Below, in pieces: positions 1 through 5,282 of a stretch of DNA of 10,572 nucleotides. The notes below the pieces were generated by a model, which worked only from the letters and a program-made list of their open reading frames with translations, searched no databases and was not told the origin of the DNA. Origin of the DNA: Candidatus Aminicenantota bacterium. Its GTDB lineage: Bacteria; Acidobacteriota; Aminicenantia; Aminicenantales; Aminicenantaceae. Both the position numbers and the translations under genes were made by a program. Positions within the stretch are counted from its first letter, which is position 1; every line of letters begins with the position of its first letter. Location: NCBI GenBank assembly GCA_030615975.1, contig JAUWYH010000035.1, positions 1 to 10,572 on the forward strand, in the 5' to 3' direction.

Positions 1-53
1 CAGAGTGTATCATCGGAGATTTCTTTGATTTGATATTGGGTTGATTTATTCAT
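1..53 (-). CDS. Partial divergent copy of the larE 5' end (start codon plus 17 residues visible)
   Basis: Read leftward from an ATG at 53-51, this frame begins MNKSTQYQIKEISDDTL and is open to the window edge. It matches the first 17 codons of the larE-like gene at 251, differing only at residues 5 (Thr for Ala) and 8 (Gln for His). Both differences change the amino acid. The leader before the ATG (ATATAAGGCGCAAGCC) is also shared. Either a second, divergently transcribed larE-like gene lies to the left, or this is only a duplicated 5' remnant; the window does not show which. If real, the two genes would share the 52-250 region as a divergent intergenic region. Confidence 0.45.
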   Translation of the reverse strand, partial: MNKSTQYQIKEISDDTL

Positions 54-111
54 GGCTTGCGCCTTATATAATGCTAGTGTCCTGTCATCTATGTAATGTC
101 GCAAAGATGAC

Positions 112-190
112 CGTCATTCCCGCGGAAGCGGGAATCCAGAAGCACCGAAGTAGCCAGAAATACTGGATTCCCACATTTGTGGGAATGACG
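112..190. repeat. REPIN-like pair of inverted 28-nt hairpin repeats (ATTCCCGC/GCGGGAAT type)
   Basis: The 28-nt arms at 112-139 and 163-190 both start CGTCATTCCC and end GGGAATCCAG when read outside-in, separated by 23 nt. Each arm is itself a palindrome: ATTCCCGC-GGAA-GCGGGAAT at 116-135 and ATTCCCAC-ATTT-GTGGGAAT at 168-187. The arms differ by paired changes (G:C for A:T), so each hairpin is kept intact. The motif resembles dRS3-type repeats known from Neisseria and similar dispersed elements in many genomes. Two inverted copies give a REPIN-like unit. No second unit occurs in this window, so dispersal is inferred from the motif only. Confidence 0.75.
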
Positions 191-214
191 AGTGCCTGAT
201 ACGATATTTCACGC

Positions 215-241
215 ATGACACGACACTAGCATATATATAAG
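215..241 (+). promoter_or_regulatory. Weak candidate larE promoter, mirrored in the left arm
   Basis: ATGACA at 215-220 and TATAAG at 236-241 resemble -35 and -10 boxes, but the 15-bp spacer is short. The same pair occurs in mirror image at 83-88 and 63-68 with a 14-bp spacer. The -10-like box lies only 9 nt from the ATG at 251, so a transcript from here would be nearly leaderless. Alternatively the AAGG at 239-242 is a weak Shine-Dalgarno site and the true promoter lies further upstream. Confidence 0.2.
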
Positions 242-250
242 GCGCAAGCC

Positions 251-1117
251 ATGAATAAATCAGCCCAATATCATATCAAAGAAATCTCCGATGATACACT
301 CTGCAAGTATGAAAAATTAATAACTATTCTTTGTAAGATGGGAAAAGTGCTTGTAGCTTTCTCTGGAGGAGTAGATAGCACTTTCCTATTGAAGGTTGCC
401 CATGATGTATTGGGAGAAAATGTATTAGCAGTTATAGCAAGCTCGGAAACCTATCCCCAGAGAGAGGAAAAAGAAGCCCTCAGGCTTGCGAAAGAATTGA
501 ATGTCAGAGTTAGGATTATTCATACTCATGAACTAGAAAATCCTGATTTTGTAAATAATCCGCCACAAAGGTGCTATTTCTGCAAAAAAGAACTTTTCTC
601 GAGGCTTAAACATATTGCCGAATCCGAAGCCATCCCTTATATTCTGGATGGATCAAATTATGAAGATATATCTGATTTTAGGCCAGGAGCAAAAGCGGCA
701 GAAGAAATTGGTGTCCGGTCTCCGTTGAAAGAAGTTCGGCTCGTAAAAAATGAAATAAGACAGCTTTCCTGGAAATTAGGTTTATCCACTTGGGAAAAAC
801 CTTCATTTGCCTGCCTCTCTTCAAGATTTCCTTACTATACAGAGATCGATGTTAAAAGCTTAAGACAAATAGATCAGGCTGAGGACTATTTGAGAGAGTT
901 GGGTTTCTCTCAATTCAGAGTTAGACACCATGGTCAGATTGCCCGGATTGAGATAGCGCCAAATGAATTTCCGACAATTATAAAGAAAGGGATAAGAGAG
1001 AAGATTATTAGGAATTTTAAAAGATTTGGATATGTCTATATCACCTTTGATCTTGAAGGATATAGAACGGGAAGCATGAACGAACCTCTTTCATCCGACA
1101 TGAAACGTAAAACGTAA
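251..1117 (+). CDS. larE: LarE-like ATP-dependent sulfur transferase (PP-loop), three-cysteine type
   Basis: This is a cytoplasmic PP-loop enzyme of the LarE family. LarE adenylates and thiolates the pyridinium carboxylate precursor of the nickel-pincer (NPN) cofactor of lactate racemase and related enzymes. Visible motifs are the ATP-pyrophosphatase P-loop SGGVDS at residues 38-43, RCYFCK with Cys108 and Cys111, DGSNYED at 133-139, the basic RPGAKAAEEIGVRSPL stretch at 144-159, and FACLSSR with Cys188. Three cysteines at these places mark the LarE subtype reported to hold a [4Fe-4S] cluster, unlike the single sacrificial Cys of Lactobacillus plantarum LarE. The length of 288 aa is near the family norm. 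The first ~17 residues precede the usual start of homology and lie inside the inverted repeat. No larB, larC or lactate racemase gene is in the window, so the cofactor role is inferred. The next gene starts 6 nt after the stop. Confidence 0.85.
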   Translation: MNKSAQYHIKEISDDTLCKYEKLITILCKMGKVLVAFSGGVDSTFLLKVAHDVLGENVLAVIASSETYPQREEKEALRLAKELNVRVRIIHTHELENPDFVNNPPQRCYFCKKELFSRLKHIAESEAIPYILDGSNYEDISDFRPGAKAAEEIGVRSPLKEVRLVKNEIRQLSWKLGLSTWEKPSFACLSSRFPYYTEIDVKSLRQIDQAEDYLRELGFSQFRVRHHGQIARIEIAPNEFPTIIKKGIREKIIRNFKRFGYVYITFDLEGYRTGSMNEPLSSDMKRKT

Positions 1118-1123
1118 AGGACT

Positions 1124-2080
1124 ATGAAGAATAAATATTTAAACCTCAATGATATCTATCTTAAGGATGAGCGGTTCAGGATTTCATATTTTTTTTCGCT
1201 TGAGAAACTTGCCCTTTCCTTAAAAAAAATCGGCCTCATTTATCCTCCCCTTGTAAGCTTCCGAAATAACCATTTTATCCTCGTCTCAGGATGGAAAAGA
1301 GTTCTGGCATGTTCACAGATTTCCCTGTCTTCTATCCCTGTCTTCGTGGTTGAAGAAGAAGATGAACTTAAAACTTTTTTGATTGCTTTCTATGAGAATT
1401 TGGCCACGAGAGAGTTTAGCCTTCTTGATAAAGCAGAAATTTTGAGAAAGTTAAAGGAATTTGGTGAAGCTAAAAGAAATATCCTCGAGTTTTACATGCC
1501 ACTACTCAATATCCCTCAAACTTTAAGCCATCTTGATATGTTTGCAACTTTTTCTCAATTTGAACCAGAATTGAAAAAATTCATTCATGAGAAGCATATC
1601 CCATTTGCTTCTTTAGAAATGCTTGCTGAGTTTAATTCCTCGGAAAGAAGACTTCTCCTTCCTCTCCTCCTGCCTTTGGGTCAAAATAAACAGAAAGAAA
1701 TACTGGAAAATCTTCGAGAAATATCGCTCAAAAATGATATTCCAGCTGAAAAAGTTCTGAAATCAGCAGAAATCTTGGAGATTGTAGATTCTGAGAAATT
1801 ATCGCCTTTGCAGAAAGCCAATAAAATCCGCCTATTATTGAAGAGAAAAAGATTTCCTCATCTTTATTCTTGGAAAGAGGCTTTTGATTCTTTTTTGAAA
1901 AAGGCGTGCTGGCCAGAAGATATAGCTATTAATCATTCCCCTTTTTTCGAGGATGAAGACGTAACTGTTCATTTTAACTTCAAGAATGAAAAAGAATTTA
2001 AGAGTCATCTTTTGAAGCTTCAAGAAGTTGCTTCCAAAAAAGAATTTTCGAGATTATTCAAACTTTTCTCTGATGATTGA
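1124..2080 (+). CDS. ParB N-terminal (ParB/Srx-like) domain protein, non-segregation type
   Basis: Residues about 5-95 form a ParB N-terminal domain: a starting I/L-x-DI strand, SLEKLALSLKKIGLIYPPLV at 25-44, SGWKRVLA at 55-62, then IPVFVV and an FYENLATREF helix at 79-88 that matches the usual 'EN..R..L....EA' segment. Residues about 100-200 are helical and may hold a KorB/ParB-like HTH region. The C-terminal third is charged and unrecognised. The canonical ParB box GERR, used for CTP binding, is replaced by GWKR. No parA or parS sites are seen, so chromosome segregation is unlikely. The ATG lies just after AAAGGA, 6 nt past the larE stop, and the end overlaps the next gene by 8 nt. Position suggests it works with the radical SAM protein, perhaps by binding DNA or a nucleotide; that is inference. 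Confidence 0.7.
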   Translation: MKNKYLNLNDIYLKDERFRISYFFSLEKLALSLKKIGLIYPPLVSFRNNHFILVSGWKRVLACSQISLSSIPVFVVEEEDELKTFLIAFYENLATREFSLLDKAEILRKLKEFGEAKRNILEFYMPLLNIPQTLSHLDMFATFSQFEPELKKFIHEKHIPFASLEMLAEFNSSERRLLLPLLLPLGQNKQKEILENLREISLKNDIPAEKVLKSAEILEIVDSEKLSPLQKANKIRLLLKRKRFPHLYSWKEAFDSFLKKACWPEDIAINHSPFFEDEDVTVHFNFKNEKEFKSHLLKLQEVASKKEFSRLFKLFSDD

Positions 2081-3176
2081 GTCAGATTATACTCCTCAGA
2101 AAATCTTCATAGAAAGAAACAGTTTAGATTTTGCCTTAACCAAGAGAATCATAAAAAACACAAGTCGAGTTCCCAAAGAAATCATCGATAATCCACATGA
2201 GTTGATTGAAGATTTAAAAGTCACAAGAAACGCTATACAGGAAGGAAAAAAATATCTTTTGCTCACCAAGCAAAGAGGAGAATTTGTCAAACCCTGTCCC
2301 TGCACTCCCCATTACATTGGCTGTAATTATTTTATTATTAATTTGGAACTCAATTGCCCTCTTGATTGTTCCTACTGCATACTTCAACATTATTTATCAA
2401 ATCCTCTGATAACAGTTCATGTCAACTTGAAAGATTTATGGAGAGAGCTTGATATTTTTTGTAACAAAAACAGAAAGAGGGCTTTTCGCATTGGAACAGG
2501 TGAACTTGGGGATTCGTTGGCTTTGGACCATATGACTGAGATCTCGAAAGATTTGATCTCCTATTTTAGAGGAAAAAGAAACGTATACTTCGAACTGAAG
2601 ACAAAAACAACTAACATAAGAAATGTTTTGAATCAAGAACCTGCCGATAACATTGTCATCTCTTGGTCTCTTAATTCATCGAAGATGGCCCTAGAGTTAG
2701 AGAGAGGAGCTCCTGAGGTAGAGGAGAGAGTTTATGCAGCCAGGCGAGTCTTAGAGAAAGGCTTTCGTGTCGGTTTCCATTTTGACCCATTGATTCGCTA
2801 CCCCGGTTGGGAGCAGGACTATGAGGAGCTTATAAAGATGTTGATGAAAACAATCGAGCCGGGAAGGATTGCTTGGATGAGCCTTGGAAGTTTAAGATTT
2901 CCTCCTCTTCTTAAATCGATAATCAAGAAGAGATTTCCTAAAACAAAGATTTTTTATGATGAATTTATTAAGGGAAAAGATGGAAAATTCAGATATTTTA
3001 AGCCTCTTAGGATTGAACTTTATAAAGAAATTATTAGCTTCATAAAAAAAAATGGGGGATCCGATGTGCCGCTTTACTTTTGTATGGAAAGTGAGGCACT
3101 TTGGCGGGAAGTGATGCGTTGGGTTCCAAAGGGTAAGAAAGAAGTTGAACGCTCTCTTTTCTTACCCTTTGAATAA
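2073..3176 (+). CDS. Radical SAM protein of the spore photoproduct lyase (SplB) family, catalytic Cys replaced
   Basis: Numbered from ATG 2073 (367 aa). The radical SAM site is C95-x3-C99-x2-C102, followed by ILQ as in the SPL family. Upstream lie KPCPCT and YIGC with Cys75, Cys77 and Cys84. GTGE at 141-144 fits the SAM-binding 'GGE' motif. SPL proteins repair UV-made spore photoproduct using a Cys 43 residues after the last cluster Cys. Here the matching place (42 after C102) is Glu144, the Tyr just after the cluster is Ile103, and the preceding Tyr101 is kept. A family member with other chemistry is therefore likely; the substrate is unknown. A TTG at 2028 would add 15 residues. ATG 2073 is preferred because it is an ATG, overlaps the upstream stop in the coupled form ATGATTGA, and begins where SPL-type homology (YTPQKIFIE) begins. 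Neither start has a strong Shine-Dalgarno site. Confidence 0.75.
   Translation: MIESDYTPQKIFIERNSLDFALTKRIIKNTSRVPKEIIDNPHELIEDLKVTRNAIQEGKKYLLLTKQRGEFVKPCPCTPHYIGCNYFIINLELNCPLDCSYCILQHYLSNPLITVHVNLKDLWRELDIFCNKNRKRAFRIGTGELGDSLALDHMTEISKDLISYFRGKRNVYFELKTKTTNIRNVLNQEPADNIVISWSLNSSKMALELERGAPEVEERVYAARRVLEKGFRVGFHFDPLIRYPGWEQDYEELIKMLMKTIEPGRIAWMSLGSLRFPPLLKSIIKKRFPKTKIFYDEFIKGKDGKFRYFKPLRIELYKEIISFIKKNGGSDVPLYFCMESEALWREVMRWVPKGKKEVERSLFLPFE
3127..3171. terminator. Perfect 14-bp inverted repeat at the convergent gene junction, possible terminator
   Basis: CAAAGGGTAAGAAA at 3127-3140 pairs exactly with TTTCTTACCCTTTG at 3158-3171, with a 17-nt loop. The stem lies in the last 17 codons of the SPL-like gene and ends 2 nt before its stop codon at 3174-3176. 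The convergent exbD gene ends at 3229. Neither side has a clear U-tract, so it is not a standard intrinsic terminator. It could still stop or stabilise transcripts from both directions. The remaining intergenic bases 3177-3228 contain no other hairpin that I can see. Confidence 0.4.
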
Positions 3177-3228
3177 CCTAAATAAGAGATGAATTATTTA
3201 ACACAAAAAAATATATAGAAGTCAGTCG

Positions 3229-3648
3229 TTAATCAATCCTTTCTGCTTTTTTCTCAGTAATGATTCCGATAATCTCTATGCCAGCATTTTTAAGGATTTC
3301 GATTATATCAATTATTTTTCCGTATTCCAGATTCTGGTCGGCTCTCAAATAAAGCTTCTTCTCGGTTGCGGTTAAAAAAGCTTCTTCTAGAATAGTTTGT
3401 AAGTTTTCTTCTGTTGCCTGCTCTTGATTAACGTATATAGTGCCGTCTTTTCTGATAGAGAGAACCACTTCTGGACTTTCGGGCATGTTTATGGTGTTAA
3501 GAGCATCCGGAAGTCTGACATCGACTCCTTTTTGAATCAAAGGAGTTACCACCATGAAAATGATCAAAAGCACAAGCAGAACATCACAGAGGGGAACGAC
3601 ATTAGGTTCAGATGTGACTTTGCCTGTTTTCCCGACTGAAACTGCCAT
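3229..3648 (-). CDS. exbD: ExbD/TolR family biopolymer transport protein
   Basis: ExbD is the single-span inner-membrane partner of ExbB in the proton-driven motor that energises TonB. Residues 16-38 (NVVPLCDVLLVLLIIFMVVTP) form the membrane segment with the conserved proton-carrying Asp22. After it come a short GVDVRLP strand and a periplasmic domain with YLRADQNLEYGKIIDIIE at about 100-117, typical of ExbD/TolR. The length of 139 aa is normal. The ATG is preceded by GAGAGG at good spacing. It is the last gene of the tonB-exbB-exbD unit. Only one exbD copy follows exbB, although many relatives with this TonB style carry two. TolR is the main alternative, but the adjacent tonB favours ExbD. 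Confidence 0.9.
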   Translation of the reverse strand: MAVSVGKTGKVTSEPNVVPLCDVLLVLLIIFMVVTPLIQKGVDVRLPDALNTINMPESPEVVLSIRKDGTIYVNQEQATEENLQTILEEAFLTATEKKLYLRADQNLEYGKIIDIIEILKNAGIEIIGIITEKKAERID

Positions 3649-3695
3649 TATTAACCTCTCTTGTCAAACATATTATTTCGAGTGGACTGGGCCTT

Positions 3696-4382
3696 TTACG
3701 AAGATTTTCCTTCTTCTTTTTTTCTGATAAAGAAATCGACGATTTGAGAAGATGTATTAGCCATCTCTGCGCAGAAGGTATCAATCCTCGTGGTCAAGGA
3801 GTTGTAGCACCAAAGTGCGATAATAGCAACACCGATTCCGACCCCGGTTGCAACTAAAGCTTCAGCGATGCCCTGGGCTACAGCACCGATTCCACCTGAA
3901 CCTGTGAGTGCCATCCCACGGAAAGCGTTGATGATTCCAAAGATGGTTCCGAAAAGGCCAATAAAAGGAGCAGAGGTGGCGATTGAAGCTAAGACATTCA
4001 GCCCTCTCTTCAGCTCTTGAGTGTAAATAACAGCTGCTCTTTCACTACCTCTCTGAGCGGTTTCAACCTGTTTTTCGAGGTTGAGATAAGCTTCTTTTCC
4101 TTCGATAAATTCCTGGATTCCAGCAGCAGTCACTCGGGCCAGATGGCTTCTTCTGTATTCTTTCTTAGAACTAAAATTCAATGCTTCTTTGAGTTGTCCC
4201 TCTTTCAGCAAGTCAGCCAGCTTCGGTGCTACTTGTTTTGACAATGTTCTAGCTCTGAGGAAAATGAACTGCCTTTCTATGAAGAGATAGATGGTAATGA
4301 CGGAAAGACTGAATAAGAGCATCGCAACTAATTTTACCAAAAGTCCCATAGCGTGCCACATTTCAATCAGACCAAATTGCAT
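3696..4382 (-). CDS. exbB: ExbB/TolQ/MotA family proton-channel protein
   Basis: ExbB forms the pentameric inner-membrane channel around ExbD that turns proton flow into work on TonB. Three membrane segments are visible: about 11-35, 130-154 (with APFIGLFGTIFGI) and 168-192 (with GIAEALVATGVGIGVAIIAL). A cytoplasmic loop lies between the first two. Glu174, Thr179 and the GLFGTI stretch are the family's channel-lining signatures. At 228 aa the length is normal. The start is set by a full AGGAGGT at 4390-4396, seven bases before the ATG, the strongest ribosome binding site in the window. It lies 43 nt after tonB and 47 nt before exbD. Confidence 0.92.
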   Translation of the reverse strand: MQFGLIEMWHAMGLLVKLVAMLLFSLSVITIYLFIERQFIFLRARTLSKQVAPKLADLLKEGQLKEALNFSSKKEYRRSHLARVTAAGIQEFIEGKEAYLNLEKQVETAQRGSERAAVIYTQELKRGLNVLASIATSAPFIGLFGTIFGIINAFRGMALTGSGGIGAVAQGIAEALVATGVGIGVAIIALWCYNSLTTRIDTFCAEMANTSSQIVDFFIRKKEEGKSS

Positions 4383-4425
4383 TTTTTGTACCTCCTTTTA
4401 AATTAAAAAGCCATTCAAAGCTTTT

Positions 4426-5202
4426 TTATTTTAGTTTAAATCTGACGGTAACCGTAAAGATAACACCTCTGGGGCGGCCGTTGATGACCATCGGCTCGTA
4501 GACCCACTGCCGTACAGCATCGATTGCGGCCTGATCAAGAAGAGGGACTGATCTTAGGAGTTTAACTCTTTGAACTCTCCCATAGATATTGGTAGTGGCC
4601 TCGACGATGACCACACCTTCCACTCTTGCTTGACGGGCGATTTCTGGGTAGAGAGGTTCGACTTTTTTGATTAATCGAGGAGGTTTGATTTCACCGACTG
4701 CTCGTATAGGGGCTTCGACTTCACCCACGACACCACCGAGCACACCACCGACAACGCCGCCAAGCACACCGCCGACGACTCCGCCTTCAACTCCGCCTTC
4801 GACTCCGCCTTCGATCCCGATATCTGATAATTCTTCTTCAGCAATTTCGTCTGGTATTTCGACTGGAGCGACGAGTTTACCTGGTTCGATAGTGGATTGG
4901 GCTCTGACGGGTTTGATGCGTGTTTTTGGGCGGGAGCTTTTACGTTTTTTAGCTGGGGGTGGAGGAGGTGGTGGAGGAGGTGGAGGAGGGGCGAGGAAAG
5001 CACTGTAAACTTCTATTGTGGGTAATTCGCTGGTGCTTAGAAGGGGAATAACGATCATAGCTGCCACAAGACTAGCATGGATGAGTAAAGCGATAGGAAA
5101 AGCAATGGCTTTTCTTGCTTTAGTTTTTTCAGCTAAGAAAAAAGAATCTTTGAAGATGTGAGGAATTTCTTCTTTCTTTTTCGGCTTAATTTTTTCACCC
5201 AT
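4426..5202 (-). CDS. tonB: TonB family energy transducer with poly-proline and GGV-repeat linker
   Basis: TonB spans the periplasm and passes ExbB/ExbD energy to outer-membrane receptors through their TonB boxes. A cytoplasmic tail (1-30) is followed by a membrane anchor at about 31-53. Next come a run of 12 prolines at 72-83, a basic KKRKSSRPKTRIKPVR stretch at 85-100, an acidic stretch (EEEL), eight tetrapeptides of GGV type at 131-162, and the TonB C-terminal domain at about 175-258 (EPLYPEIARQARVEGVV, then DAVRQWVYEP and a final VTVRFKLK strand). The 258-aa length fits. The Gly-rich repeat in place of the usual Pro-Lys linker is the odd part. AGAGG sits about 8 nt before the ATG, and a near-consensus promoter lies directly upstream. 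The cognate receptors are not in the window. Confidence 0.93.
   Translation of the reverse strand: MGEKIKPKKKEEIPHIFKDSFFLAEKTKARKAIAFPIALLIHASLVAAMIVIPLLSTSELPTIEVYSAFLAPPPPPPPPPPPPAKKRKSSRPKTRIKPVRAQSTIEPGKLVAPVEIPDEIAEEELSDIGIEGGVEGGVEGGVVGGVLGGVVGGVLGGVVGEVEAPIRAVGEIKPPRLIKKVEPLYPEIARQARVEGVVIVEATTNIYGRVQRVKLLRSVPLLDQAAIDAVRQWVYEPMVINGRPRGVIFTVTVRFKLK
4717..4812 (-). repeat. Eight 12-bp tandem units in tonB coding GGV tetrapeptides
   Basis: Residues 131-162 of TonB read EGGV three times, then VGGV, LGGV, VGGV, LGGV and VGEV. At the DNA level this is eight in-frame 12-bp units with varied third bases and a first codon alternating between Glu, Val and Leu. The unit length is a multiple of three, so gain or loss of units would change linker length without a frameshift. 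Confidence 0.85.
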
Positions 5203-5236
5203 CTTTTTACCTCTTTAAAAATGGATTAAAAATAAA

Positions 5237-5265
5237 ATTATAATCGAAAAAAATGTTTTTGACAA
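5237..5265 (-). promoter_or_regulatory. Near-consensus sigma-70 promoter for tonB-exbB-exbD
   Basis: On the minus strand TTGTCA (5265-5260) is followed after exactly 17 bp by a perfect TATAAT (5242-5237). The predicted transcript start is near 5230, giving a leader of about 28 nt that contains the AGAGG site before the tonB ATG. The surrounding 5203-5282 spacer is very AT-rich. I see no Fur box or other clear operator palindrome in it. Confidence 0.8.
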
Positions 5266-5282
5266 GTCTAAAATTGTTTTTG

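Larger units (their letters stand above)
1..303. repeat. Large imperfect inverted repeat around the larE 5' region
   Basis: Bases 1-60 are the reverse complement of 244-303 with 2 mismatches. The match continues through 61-90 against about 214-243 with a one-base indel and a few mismatches. It is then lost over roughly 91-111 and 191-213. The symmetry axis is near 152, almost the same as that of the nested element at 112-190. The left arm reaches base 1, so the repeat may extend beyond the window. The arms include the ATG and first 17 codons of larE, so the duplication includes coding sequence and is not a simple intergenic repeat. Confidence 0.9.

Noticed and set aside
1100..1118. TGAAACGTAAAACGTAAA direct repeat at the end of larE as a mobile-element scar
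   Set aside because: Only two short units are present; this can arise by chance in AT-rich sequence.
2028..2072. TTG start giving a 15-residue extension of the SPL-like protein
   Set aside because: The extension lies fully inside the ParB-like gene, has no better ribosome binding site, and is outside family homology. The ATG at 2073, overlapping the stop, is more plausible.
4405..4426. Hairpin AAAAAGC / GCTTTTT just after the tonB stop, as a terminator
   Set aside because: The 7-bp stem has only two G:C pairs, and exbB directly follows with a strong ribosome binding site. A fully effective terminator here would cut the operon.
4717..4812. Short regular repeats as a CRISPR array
   Set aside because: Units are 12 bp, contiguous without spacers, and in frame within tonB.
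4667..5008. Plus-strand 113-aa frame rich in Ser/Thr/Pro with a poly-Gly end
   Set aside because: It is the exact reverse of the TonB poly-Pro and GGV-repeat coding region; its composition follows from those repeats and it has no ribosome binding site.
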